Assembly: GCA_963576725.1 (NCBI GenBank) | Contig: OY755237.1 | Span: 59,883,873 to 59,947,872 of the forward strand | Origin: Azorinus chamasolen | Lineage: Eukaryota; Mollusca; Bivalvia; Cardiida; Solecurtidae | Direction: 5' to 3' | Length of the DNA: 64,000 nucleotides | In this document: positions 11,131 to 21,725 of the stretch, piece by piece | Numbering within the stretch: position 1 is the stretch's first letter | Layout of the letters: the number at the start of each line of letters is the position of its first letter | Notes under the pieces: model-generated | Told to the model about the DNA's origin: nothing | Seen by the model: only the letters and a program-made list of their open reading frames with translations | Databases searched by the model: none | Program-made: the position numbers and the translations under genes

Positions 11131-11506
11131 TTACCAGGCCAGAAATAACATTCTAGATCCAATTCTTAGCCTGCACAGTTTCCGGGATTTGACCATAATT
11201 AAGAAGACTGCTTTATATCAAACGTAAACTTTCGTGTTGAGTGCATTTTATTGAAAATAAAACGGATTTGTTCAAGAGACTCTGAGGATCTTGACACGTA
11301 TTCCATTGGTCTATGTTCATTGCTTATACAGATCGATCCCAAGGAGGATTATGCAAGTTAATCGATTACGAGGAAATATGACAAAGTAGCAAGGGAGGAC
11401 ATGTGTTTAAACATTTCCGTTTATTCATTTTTTGTTATTGTTAACTTCGATTTGTTGCAACTAGGTCAACGATTTGAAAACAGTCTATGATACGCCATCT
11501 ATGACG
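11131..11506. other. Rest of palindrome spacer; nothing recognised
   Basis: Between the Tc1 relic and the right arm I see no gene, RNA or repeat. Confidence 0.5.
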
Positions 11507-13333
11507 TACAGTACAAGTCCCGCGGACTTTTTGTTTTCCGTGGTCCATTGCAATTTCATCCAACGCGGACAAGGTTTTTTGTCCACGCTGATATGCGGTC
11601 TTCCGCAATCCTTCGTGGGTTGTGATGGGTCCGCGATGGTGTCTCACCAGGGGCACTCGTCGCCGGGCGCGATCGTTATCACTGCAGAGTGTGATGGTAT
11701 CATCGTGGACAACGATGTACCACTGCGGATCGCGCTTGTCCTTACATGGATTGATATAAGTTTCACAGCCTTTCTTTCACGTTACATGTACATACAAATG
11801 TATACATCCATATTGTGCAAAATTGATATATAATGTATGAAATAAAACAGTCGAGAAACGGTTCGTTGAGACTAATTTCAAACCGAAACTGTTCTGCATT
11901 CAGCAAACACATATTAATTCGTCCATTACTTTTGGCGCGTTTGATTTTACAGGAATACAACCTGGTCGTGAATTGTCTGGTTCTTTTCTATAAAATGCGG
12001 GTGCGATATTCTAGTATGTTTTCTGTTTCAATTATTTGTTGTTCATAACATAAGATTTTTATATAGAAACACGGGACACCCGTTAAACAAAACACACACA
12101 CACACACACACAATAAGTTACTAGGATGTTGTATCAAGTTTGAATAGGTACGTGCGCATATTTAGTGCATTCATCTTCATTTCGATTCTATGTTTGAGGT
12201 TCCGATTCTAATTCCTAATCGATTTTGTTTTCAGTTTCACATCAGTCTGAATTTTATTTATCAGACAGCTACTGGAAACGACCAACAAAATCTATTTATT
12301 CTGTTATGAGAATAGTCCACACCAGTCTTCTTATTATTCCTGTATAGATCTATATAATTATTTTGTTGGCAGGCGAAATAATTGGGGGATTTTATTAACT
12401 AAATTCAGCTAATATCAATCACCTCGAACTTTCAGCCAGGTGAGTTGTAAAGTTAGAATTTTTCTCCATTATTGGTCTTGGTTCGGCAGCTTGAAATGCA
12501 CGTTTTAACCGGTTTCAATAGTCGTTCGAATTATACATGTATAGTTGTTTTATTAATTACTGTGTACAAATGTACCTGTGTACATGCTTTGTCTTTCTGC
12601 TTGATACACATGTATTGCATATTTAGATGCTAATCAATCGGTTCACTGACATGATGTACATGTATGCTATGGATGAAAAAAAGATAATCCTTTTTTTCTA
12701 AAGACATATAGATATAGGTGTAAATCAGTTTTGGTTCTGGTTTGGTAATGAGATATTGGACGTCTGGTCTGGATCTAAATTGTTGATAATTTCATGGCAA
12801 CCGAATTCTGGGAGTGAAGGGGTATACGAATTAAATAATTAATGTTATTAAAGAAGAGTACATGTGCGTGATTTATCTTAACCTCAAACCACGGCCCTCG
12901 TCCACCCACGTTCTTTCGTTAAACGGTTATGCCTGAACCAAAGTGTCGCCTGCTTAAAATCCATGACAATTCCTTATTTGGAAAAAGGTCACAATGTTCC
13001 GATTGTAAGTTGTATTGACTATTACACCCTTCGATGTCAAACTTAAAAACTCTAATGTTTGCAAACAGTTTGGATCCTAATCAGACGCCGCGTCTGACAT
13101 TCATATCAATGTTTCTTAAGTAAAACACACCATAAAATTCAAAGTTTTTATAAAAAAAAAGTAGATGAGACATTTAAGCAGACAATGCATTGGCAGTGAC
13201 TGTGGTAGACGGATTATTACGTCATAATGGCAGTGAAGGCAGTTTATAGCATACAGTACAACCTCTCCACAACGGCCCTCTGCACAGCAAGCACCTCCTT
13301 TCAACTACACTCCAAATGAATCCCAAAAACTAA

Positions 13334-13586
13334 CAGTGGAACCTCTCCACATCGGTACAAATAAGATGTCGGTTTTAAGGCAGGCGGCTGCTTAATGCAG
13401 GATAAAAGTATTTTTTGTCCTGCATTAAGCAGCCACCTGCATTCAAAAGATCCCAGGTATTCCTTACTGAGTTGTCTCTTGAGAGAGATTTGCCATGAAA
13501 TAAACCTCCGATGAGCAACAACCTCTCTACAACGGCAATACAGTAGTTTATATCCTCCAGAGTGTTGCTTTGCAGAGGTTATACTG
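13334..13586 (-). mobile_element. 253-bp MITE (right-arm copy)
   Basis: Mirror copy of 7917-8169, of exactly equal length: CAGTGGAACCTCTCCAC at one end and GCAGAGGTTATACTG at the other, TA-flanked. A second CAGTACAACCTCTCCAC end at about 13256 suggests a neighbouring related MITE end that is degraded in the left arm. Confidence 0.75.
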
Positions 13587-14225
13587 TAGCTATCATTTAG
13601 TAATAAATATATCAAAATACGTCGCTCATACGCCAAATGTCTTTTCTTTTTAAACGGATATTTCTTAATTTAAATGCCAATTGCTACTATTAAAGTAAGC
13701 GGATGGTCTAATATCCGATGCTTTAAAAAATGTAATTGGTCCTGATAATAACAAAATTTACTGCAAAACCGTCTAAAACGTACCCTGTGACTATACCGAG
13801 AAAAATGACCTGATTAGAGAGGTTCTCAAACCGGTATAGCGAAGTAAAACAACCATTCAAAATAATTGAATTGACTGTCATTTAAAAAAGGTGGAAACTA
13901 AACACAGGATAACTGCAAGATCGGATTAGAAAGATGCTCGCTTAAGGGGCGATTGTTAACAACCATTCTTAAAAAGTTGATTTGACAGTCGTGTAAAACA
14001 GATGGCAGCTAAATGCAGAAAACTGTTTAACAAATCATAACTTTACATTGTTTGGTAGTACTTACTGTTTCAGTAGAATCATTATTGTTACGTAATAATT
14101 CATAACTTTGTTGAGACAGTGTTTGATAGATGGCAGTTGTGTGAACACTGACCCTTGTCCCCTGCTGAGAAAGTAGGGGATTTACTGACGATCTGGCACC
14201 TTTGATCGTTACTATTTTCCTAAGC

Positions 14226-14513
14226 CAGGTTAGTCGGAGAGGGGATACGTTTATTTACACTGTTTGTCTCTTAGGATGGGGATGTAATAAGGGTGAGGTT
14301 GGGCGCCCATAAACCGGTTTAAACCCCCGGTGACTTTTGTCACTGACCGTTCCAAGGCGGTACTTCCATCTTCCTCCTATTGTATGTTTGTTTTGTCTTT
14401 GTGCGTCTCTTTTTTTTTCTACCTATGTACATTTGCTGTTTCCTTGTGTTGCTGTTCGGGCGAGTGTTTGTTCTGTATGTGGTGTTTCCTGCATGACTCA
14501 TTTTTGTACTTTT
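14226..14513 (+). mobile_element. Naiad 3' tail, subfamily B, inserted in right arm
   Basis: It interrupts sequence that is continuous in the left arm (between TACTATTTTCCTA and AATTTAGCAGTATA). It contains GTCGGAGAGGGGATACGTTT, TAAACCGGTTTAAACC, the double hairpin at 14328-14361, and ends CATGACTCATTTTTGTACTTTT. The layout equals that of the subfamily A tail, but the sequence differs through much of it. Further copies lie at 23.7-24.7, 39.2, 54.6 and 55.1 kb. Confidence 0.7.
14328..14361 (+). promoter_or_regulatory. Double hairpin of Naiad tail (subfamily B form)
   Basis: Stem 1 pairs CGGUGAC (14328-14334) with GUCACUG (14339-14345). Stem 2 pairs ACCGU (14346-14350) with GCGGU (14357-14361) around UCCAAG. 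Compare the variant forms at 16377-16417 and 62879-62914. Confidence 0.6.
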
Positions 14514-14639
14514 AGTAATTTAGCAGTATATTTAGGCTGAGTAAGTAATGTAATAACATAGTCTCCAACTGTCTAACACAATTCATTTTCAGTATTAAAA
14601 AAAGGTTTGTATTGTTAAAATCTTTGTATGCGGGAAATA

Positions 14640-15630
14640 AAAGTACTGACATTTGAAAACTGTAGATACAGTCAAGATAGTTTGAAAAACACCCTCTGAT
14701 TAGGGTCTTCACTGTTTATTATTCAAAATCATATAGCAATTTAAATCTTATATAATGAATGGAATCTTCAGTTAAACAATGACGGGCCGTTCCACCTTAA
14801 CATTTAACCCTTTCTCTAATATGTTTTCTTGCATTTGCAAACAGCGTAGACCCAGTTCATACGGCTCCTATTGTGTCCTATGGGGTATTGTCCTATGGGG
14901 TTATGTCCTACTGGGGTTTTGTCCTACACCCCGCAGACCTAGATCATACGGCTCCTATAGGAGTCTGCTCTGTTCATGAAATTGTAATAGGCCCGACTCT
15001 ACAGTTACTACCAACACCAAAACTATCTTGTCTACGAATGCCATTTAAAACATTAGCTTAAAAATAGTCATGATATCATTATTTCTTACATGAATACTTA
15101 ACAGGGAAAGGGTCAATCGTCACAAAGTAACAGAATAACAGGAATGTTTTCATAGTTATATAATTCATAAAAAATATGTTTGCTTATCCCTTTACCATAT
15201 ATAAACATATATATTTCCTTGCCTTTGCAAACAGAGTAGACCAAGATTCGGATGCACCTATTGGAGCCGTATGATCCGGGCCCACTCTGTTTGCTTATGA
15301 AATGATATAAAATCTCTACATTTTCTACCAGTACCAAATATGACATGTACCGTGTACCTATACCATTATAAAATCAACTTATAAATATTATGATGAACGT
15401 CATCTTTTCTGACATAAATATTCAACAGGGTAAGGGTTGGAAACAACCGACAACCAACCTTTAGGTTACGAATTTAGCTAAAATGTATACCTGACATGAC
15501 TCGGCAACAGAAGTAAAAAATCTGAAAGCATCGACGCTTTTTCACGTGCTTGCAAACAGAATATACCCGGACCAGACGACTCTTATAGGAACCGTCTTAT
15601 CAGGATATTCTCTGTTTGCTGATGAATTTA
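14640..15630 (-). repeat. GCAAACAGAG hairpin array, right-arm counterpart
   Basis: Hairpin units at about 14640-14720, 14838-14985, 15224-15300 and 15548-15625 mirror those at 3290-4260. The unit at 14838 is expanded by tandem copies of a (G)TCCTA(T/C)(T/G)GGGG(T) word. Confidence 0.7.
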
Positions 15631-15733
15631 TGTTGGATCTGACTCTTCATTTTTTCCCAATACCAAAACATCCTCAGTAAATATGCTATTATAAAAATTA
15701 ATTTGATAAATATTCATGATATCAGTATTTCTT

Positions 15734-16144
15734 ACAAGAATATTCACGGAGAGAAGGGTCCCAACCAATTTATATGTGTATTACGATGTCAACTCTTAAT
15801 TCTGGGTGGAATTTCACGCCTTATGATTTTAAATTTGTATAAATTTGCAACAAATAACTTTTTTGTCATGGTTGGCAGTATAGTATCCTGAGATAGGAAA
15901 TATGTGACACATATTTTGAAATGCGTGTACGTTTGTAACTCTATCAGTATTATACCCTTTAGATATGACCCTTTAACAAATACAGTTTATACTTGTGTAT
16001 TTCACAAATATTTAACCTTTTTATTTTAAATGTGAACTGATTATTACCCATGCTTTGAAAAGCTTATATCTGTCAAGTATATGTCTCTGTATCTGTTTTT
16101 TAACTCCAACGGTTGGCACGTTAAACCGTTGTTAATTTTATTAC
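15734..16144. other. No gene seen
   Basis: AT-rich sequence between the palindrome and the divergent Naiad. No supported feature. Confidence 0.45.
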
Positions 16145-16376
16145 ATTAAGTTTATTGTAGGCAAAGACCTATGATAACATAAATAAGAAACTTAGACAAT
16201 ATGGAAAAATAGTCAAACAGGGAGAGCCACACACGAAATGACACCGCACCAAACACCATCTAACAAGAAACGGTAAAGTCACAAGACAAAACATAACAGG
16301 ACGCATATCAAGACGAAACACATTAAACATTAAGCATATTAATCAACAAAATTGACCGTAGGCTGAAAGTAGGAGT

Positions 16377-16417
16377 GCCGTCTTGGTACGGCCAGCAGCC
16401 CCAAAAAAGGACTACTG
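16377..16417 (-). promoter_or_regulatory. Double hairpin of Naiad tail (subfamily C form)
   Basis: On the - strand, stem 1 pairs CAGUAGUCC (16417-16409) with GGGCUGCUG (about 16401-16393), nine pairs including U-G wobbles. Stem 2 pairs GCCGU (16392-16388) with ACGGC (16381-16377) around ACCAAG. Relative to subfamilies A and B, stem 2 shows A-U changed to G-C and U-G changed to U-A. Confidence 0.65.
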
Positions 16418-16817
16418 GGGGACTTAAACCTGGTTTACGGGTACCCAACCTCGTCCTTATCCCACTTTCACCAAAGTCAAAATGTAAATAAAATTCCCCC
16501 TCCAGACAACTCCACAACATGCATAACGATGTCTGCCAAAATGAAAATGATTTGAAAATAAACGTTAGAGGTAAACAAGCGACGTCATCATGTAAATGAC
16601 GTCATAATTTAAAAGTACGGGAAAACTATTTGAAACACTTCTACACCGACATTTAATAAAAGATAAATCGCAAGAAGATACAATTACTAGTGGATATTAA
16701 GCATGCGCAACTGTTTTGTTTGAAAAAGAATAAACGTGACATCGTAGACATGTACTCGATGACTATTCAGGTCAGAGCAGCTGTGGAGAAGTCATTTGGG
16801 ATACGACAGAACTGGCA

Positions 16818-16882
16818 AAATACAAATATCTAATTTCCTCCCTCCGTAAACGGGTTTAAGAGGGAATCTTCATAGAGTATTA
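16818..16882 (-). promoter_or_regulatory. SECIS-like hairpin of subfamily C
   Basis: On the - strand, starting at the stop codon: UAAUAC pairs with GUAUU. AUGA is at 16873-16870, followed by a 12-nt arm AGAUUCCCUCUU, then AAA (16857-16855). The returning arm GGAGGGAGGAAAUUA allows about eleven pairs with two single-A bulges, then GA. The arm sequence is largely different from subfamily A, while AUGA, the 12-nt spacing, AAA and GA are identical. Confidence 0.7.
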
Positions 16883-17680
16883 AGCCTTTTCCGTCGTCGC
16901 ACAAGCAAAGAGGAAAGCATAATGACCAACTGTAAAGGGATCGACCACCAAGCATGTAGTGTGCTGCAATATAGAGGGGTCATATCCATTTTTAATGAAT
17001 TGTTTTATACGTTTGACAAACATAGTATCAAAATATGTGTGTCCAATAATTTTTCGAAGTTTGTAAATGACATCACCGTAAAACTCCGGATGTGAAATAC
17101 CTAACTTTAGAAAAGTACGTAAATTACAATTGTATTTGCTGATGAGTAGAACATTACGGTGGTAAAATTTTGAAAATGTTTTACGAAGTTTGTCATATCT
17201 GTAGCCCTGTTTTAGTAGTTTTTCAGTGATAATAAGGTTACGATTGTTAAAATCATCAACAGAGGAACAAGCTCTAGCAAAACGAATAAGCTGAGAAATG
17301 TATACACCGTAACATGAAGCTCGGGGAACATCCCCATCCAAATGAGGATAGTTAACTATTTTAAAATTAAAGTCATCCCTTTTGTCATAAATTCCAGAAG
17401 AAATTGTTCCATTGTTTATAGATAAATTTAAATCTAAAAAGGCTGCAGATATGTCAGAACTATTTGCTTTATTAAGCTTGAGCTCCCTAGGGTAAATTGA
17501 GGTTATCATAGAATCAAAGTATGGGTTATCAATATTAAAAATGTCGTCTAAATAACGTGCTGTATTGTTAAAGGCATTGATGACATCATCCTGTGAATCG
17601 CTGTTAAGGTTAAGCATAAAATCCCGTTCATAACAAAATAAAAACAAGTCTGCAATTAAAGGAGCACAATTGGTTCCCAT
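16880..17680 (-). CDS. Naiad reverse transcriptase, C-terminal half (subfamily C)
   Basis: Open for 266 codons from GIPMGTNCAP (RT motif B, start near 17685) to UAA. It contains RYLDDIFNIDNPYFDSM, the YLDD catalytic box. Conserved C-terminal blocks follow (SCYGVYISQLIRFARAC, KLLKQGYRYDKLRKTFSKFY, GHTYFDTMFVKRIK, CLVVDPFTVGHYAFLFAC). It matches the RT of the 59.4-62.6 kb copy throughout, at clearly lower identity. Upstream of motif B the frame reads YRQVI back through a UGA (near 17713) and then becomes unalignable. The motif A half is missing, so the enzyme is not functional, although this part has no stops. Confidence 0.85.
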   Translation of the reverse strand: MGTNCAPLIADLFLFCYERDFMLNLNSDSQDDVINAFNNTARYLDDIFNIDNPYFDSMITSIYPRELKLNKANSSDISAAFLDLNLSINNGTISSGIYDKRDDFNFKIVNYPHLDGDVPRASCYGVYISQLIRFARACSSVDDFNNRNLIITEKLLKQGYRYDKLRKTFSKFYHRNVLLISKYNCNLRTFLKLGISHPEFYGDVIYKLRKIIGHTYFDTMFVKRIKQFIKNGYDPSILQHTTCLVVDPFTVGHYAFLFACATTEKA

Positions 17681-17834
17681 GGGAATACCAATGACCTGGC
17701 GATAAACAGAATTAAATCATGCAACATCTCGCGGCCAATGTACCATGTCACGCAAATTCACGTTTGCAAATACCTCTAGTTGTATGAACGGTTCAGGAAA
17801 TATAAGCATATTATTAGGATTAGGATCAAATATG

Positions 17835-18130
17835 TCTGATTCTCATTTTTCTTTTTTTCTTCAATGAAATTAAGCAAAGCTTATTTCATTTATTTTGCAG
17901 ACTACATTTTTGAAGCGTATAATGAGGATTAAAGTTTTTGGTCATACATTAAAACAATGATCGCTTTGGGTGCTCTACAATGTACGGAAACTACCCTGGT
18001 GTTTCAGCGCAGGGGGTCATTGATTTATGATCATTAATAAAGTTCCGACAACTTTAAAGGAAAGTCTTATCTGGTATTTCCGCTCCTTTGCGACTATCAA
18101 GATGTTACAGTTCATTGGTTCAGTGCCTTT
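17835..18130 (+). repeat. Dispersed repeat, unrecognised (copy 2)
   Basis: Partner of 1595-1935 in opposite orientation, with the same left boundary (ATGTCTGATTCTC) and several small deletions. See that entry. Confidence 0.6.
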
Positions 18131-18139
18131 CAGACTCAC

Positions 18140-18411
18140 ACTGTATACTGCACATATAAGCTTGTGACGCATCTGTATGCTTCTCTCCCTCTCCTCTCTA
18201 TATCGTCTCTATCTCGTCTCTCTCTTCTTTCTCTTTCTCTCGCTCCCTGTCTCTTTCTCTAGTCACTCATTGTATCCTGCACATATAAGTTTGTGACGCA
18301 TCATCTGTCTGTATGCTTCTCTCTCTCCTCTCTCTCTGTCCCTCTATCTCTATCTGTCTCTCTCTCTTTATTTCTCTCTCTGTCTCTCTGTCTCTGTGTG
18401 TGTGTGTGTGT

Positions 18412-18476
<65 letters not shown>

Positions 18477-18480
18477 CCGT
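18140..18480 (+). repeat. CT/GT microsatellite with a ~110-bp direct duplication
   Basis: CTGCACATATAA and TTGTGACGCATC followed by TGTATGCTTCTCTC occur twice (about 18148 and 18275), each leading into CT-rich sequence. The tract then runs through (GT)n at 18396-18414, (CT)n at 18415-18465 and a short GC tract. Frames over it encode SLSLSL or RERERE runs and are not genes. Confidence 0.9.
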
Positions 18481-19935
18481 ATATATGAAATAACTACGTG
18501 AATGGTACATTTATGCTAGATAGAAATTCCTTTCAATCTTCTTCCGTTTTTATATATAGCTGCCCTCTATGACTATCGATCATTTCAACGTTTTTATTGG
18601 TAATGAATACAGGAATAATTTCCCTAGGACGAATGACAATTCATGTTTGATAGATTCTACAATAAAACAGTGCACATCCTCTAAGAGCTGTCTGATCTGG
18701 GTCTGCACTGTTTTCAATTTGCGTCATTAAATGCTACTAGCATGAAAATGATCAATATGAATTAAATGAATAACAATACGGCTTTGAACTCATTTGAAAG
18801 ACAACAAAATACCAATATTTAAATAATATCTGTTACTTCAGGTGGCAGTTTTATACAGATTTTTTATGAATGCAGCCGACTGCTTTGCGCCGTTTCAAAA
18901 TAATACAATAAGCTTCAATAGTTTTCATCTATTCTGATATCAACTTAAATCTTGTAGCTGCTTTGAATGGTCGATCAAACAAGAATAGCTGTGACAGTAT
19001 AGATCTTTAGAGTATATGCGAATATCCGAACGTAAATCTGTTAGCATTTTTTCTTTGAATGAGACCCAAGTTTTACTTGATAGGTACTCATTTTAATGCA
19101 TTTAATATATTCCTACACTCATAAAATAGTTCCACTTGGTACATTTTCTATATCGCAGCAGACGGTAGCTTAAGGCAGACTGAGAGTAAAGCCAAATGGC
19201 CCATTCAGTCTGTTTTAAGCAAACATCTGTCTTCAATACTGACCACAAACTTTGGACTAAAGGGTTAAGTTTTCAAAAAGAAGTATTTCAAGAAATAAAC
19301 AAATAATGGTTTCCCCCAAGATACAACTTTCCATCCACTTTAATACGCGTATGAGGTCGAAACAAATATATGCTCCCGACATCTATAATCTCTGCGATAC
19401 GCTTTTTCTGAAAATCAGATTGTGAAAACAATTACTGCTGTTATTTTGTATCTATGTCTTTTTCTCGAGCATTTACAGTCTGGAAATCGTTAAAATCTGA
19501 CTATAAATTGTAGTTTTAGCAGAAAGAACCCGTTTCAGTCTCGGGCTTTGGGTGAAGGCTATCTATTCGCGTATATTATCTAATTTCATTTTAAATTCAA
19601 AATCTGACAGTATTACAGTCTAATCACGATACTACGGATCACGTTCGAAAGAAACACCGGTTTGCTACGAAAAATACCGCAGGTCCCGGCCGATTTTGTT
19701 CTTGTTTCAATTGCAAAAAGATGCAAAAGTACGAAAATGCGAAACTACGAAAAACACGTTATTACGAGAGGTTTTCGTAGTCCCTTAAACAAAAAAGTAT
19801 TGAGCGTCGGGCATTTTTTTCATTCAGATCAATTAATGCTTGCTTCTACGCCTAATGTGCATCAGTGTGTTAAATATTGATTACATAAAGGATTATCTTG
19901 ATTATTGTATCAATGTGTCACAGCACTTGGACAAA
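18481..19935. other. No gene seen; one dispersed hairpin repeat
   Basis: At about 18662-18720 is a diverged hairpin repeat (AAAACAGTGCACATCC...GGTCTGCACTGTTTT). Otherwise AT-rich and unassigned. Short open frames here show no recognisable domain. Confidence 0.5.
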
Positions 19936-20540
19936 TGGACAAAACTGAGTGCAGGCCGGTAATCAAGGTTTTAGTCCTGGAGGGCCGTCTGCAAAAAAGG
20001 GTAAAGAGCGATTGACGGCTGTTTATGGACAGTCATCCCTTTTCTTCTGCAACTAGCAAACCCTGTGTGAAGGAATTCCACCGTGGCAGAGAGAGTGTTT
20101 AGAGAAAGACCCCCGGTCAGGACTTCCGACCACCAGTAGCCGCCCTGAAAACATCGAGCTACTCATCGGACCTAGCCGAATGGGGGTTATTATGCCGACC
20201 TACAGAAGCAGGTGTGCCAATCCATCAAGAAAAAACGCCGGGGTGGGGATGGGTTGTGCGTCGTGGGATCCTGCTCCATCAAGGACAACGCGCATGTCAA
20301 CGCCAGCCGAGTTGCGATGGAAACTGCGCGCGAGTGTGGTATGATCATTCTCACCCACTCTACTCACCGGACCTAACACCTCTTTCCCAAGCTGAAAAAA
20401 AATCCTTCGGGCCTGAAATTTGATAATGGCGATGAGCTGACTGCTGCTGTTGAGGGATGGCTAGGGGACCAAGATGCTGACTTCTACCGTTCAGGCATCA
20501 TTGACTGGCAAACTAGGATGAACAAGTGTGTGGAGTGACG
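19936..20540 (+). pseudogene. mariner-family transposase relic with internal deletion
   Basis: The N-terminal part starts at MDKTECRPVIKVLVLEG (19936) and continues in shifted frames through LTAVYG-DSHPFSSATSK, VKEFHRGRES and a P-G-RP region, which is the mariner helix-turn-helix half. From about 20270 the C-terminal catalytic half resumes: KDNAHVNASRVAMETARECG (the HDNARPH-type motif with the second Asp), then HPLYSPDLTP. After a frameshift come LFPKLKK, GLKFDNGDELTAAVEGWL, DADFYRSG and DWQTRMNKCV. About a third of the usual ~345 codons is missing around 20170-20260. Several frameshifts and stops make it dead. Confidence 0.8.
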
Positions 20541-20589
20541 AATAGGAAGACAGTTAACTTGCAAAAAGCCAGCTCTTTCTATGTGAGGC

Positions 20590-21725
20590 TCAAAACGTTT
20601 TCATATTCCCTCGTATTTTGGCAAGGAAATCACTATATTTTATAGTAAAATAGCATAGGGGTCATAGTACTGTATGATTTATCGACCCCTGGGTTGATGT
20701 ATTTTTGCTAGGGAGTCACTATATTTTATAGTAAAATGGTATGAGGGTCATAGAACTATATAATATATCGACCCCACATCGTGGATGTATTTTTGCAATT
20801 GAGTCACTATATTTTTTAGTGAAATGATATTGGGTCATAAGACTATATAATATATCGACCCAAATCTGTTGGATGTATTTTGACAAGGGGGTCACTTTAT
20901 TTATAGTAAAATGGCATGAGGTCATAATACTATAATCATAATATATCAACTCCCGGTGGATGTATTTTGGCAAGAGAGTCACTATATTTTATAGTAAAAT
21001 GGTATGGGTCATAGTACTAAGTAATATATCGGACACCCCCAAATTGTTGATGTATTATGGCAATGGAGTCGGTATATTTTCTAGTAAAATGTCATTGGGG
21101 TCATAGTAATATATAATATATCGAACCCTCTGGTGGATGTATTTTGGCAGTCACACTATGTTATAATAAAATGACCTGGGTGTCATATTACTATATGATT
21201 TATCGAACCCGTAGTGAAATTATTGTTACAAGGGAGTGACTATATTTTATAGTAAAATGACATGGGGTCATAGTACTATATAATATATCGACCCCATCCC
21301 ATTATCGTGGATGTATTTTGGCAAAGGAGGGAGACGGTATATTTTCTAGTAAAATGAGTAAAATGGCATAGGGGTCATAGTACTATATAAGATATATAAG
21401 ATATAAGATACCCCGATCTTGGATATATTTTGGCAAGGGAGTAATTATATTTTATATGAGAATGACATAGGGATGAATGTATCGAATTAATTCGAACCCA
21501 TCCCCGGCGGATGTATTTTTGGCAAGGGAGTCACCATAATTTATAGTAAAATGACCGGGGTCATATTACTATATGATAAATCGACCCCGTGCTCGGTCGA
21601 CCTTAAAAGAGTGGGTCACAATACTTTAAAGGGTCATTATATTATGGCAAGGGAATCACTATACTTTATGTTAAAATGACCGGATGTCATAGTATTATAT
21701 AATAAAACGACCCCGGTCGATCTAC
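20590..21725 (+). repeat. 86-bp satellite array, about 13 units
   Basis: The unit is about 84-88 bp with landmarks GTCACTATATTTTATAGTAA, GGGGTCATAGTACTATATAA, ATATATCGACCCC and GGATGTATTTTGGCAAGG. Units differ by point changes and small indels. The same family lies at 10228-10535. Each unit contains an AT-rich near-palindrome (TACTATATAATATA). Confidence 0.9.

Larger units (their letters stand above)
11507..15733 (-). repeat. Right arm of giant imperfect palindrome
   Basis: This is the reverse complement of 3174-10241 without that arm's two insertions. It has its own insertion, a Naiad tail at 14226-14513, and an expansion of a TCCTATGGGGTTATG-type unit near 14875-14935. The arm is 4.23 kb. 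Frequent small differences from the left arm show it is not a recent duplication or an assembly mirror. Confidence 0.85.
16145..17720 (-). mobile_element. Divergent Naiad copy (subfamily C), 5'-truncated
   Basis: Reading on the - strand: the RT C-terminal half from about 17720, stop UAA at 16880-16882, a SECIS-like hairpin, then a 3' tail with the double hairpin at 16377-16417. The tail end is near 16145 and is uncertain. The tail keeps the shared GTAAACCAGGTTTAAG block in changed form. It is clearly a different subfamily from the other copies by both protein and tail. Confidence 0.75.

Noticed and set aside
17711..17716. UGA upstream of motif B in the subfamily C Naiad as a fifth Sec site
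   Set aside because: No Cys occurs at this place in other copies and the sequence upstream stops aligning, so it lies at a truncation edge.
18293..18510. Frames encoding SLSLSL/RERERE
   Set aside because: Products of the CT/GT microsatellite.
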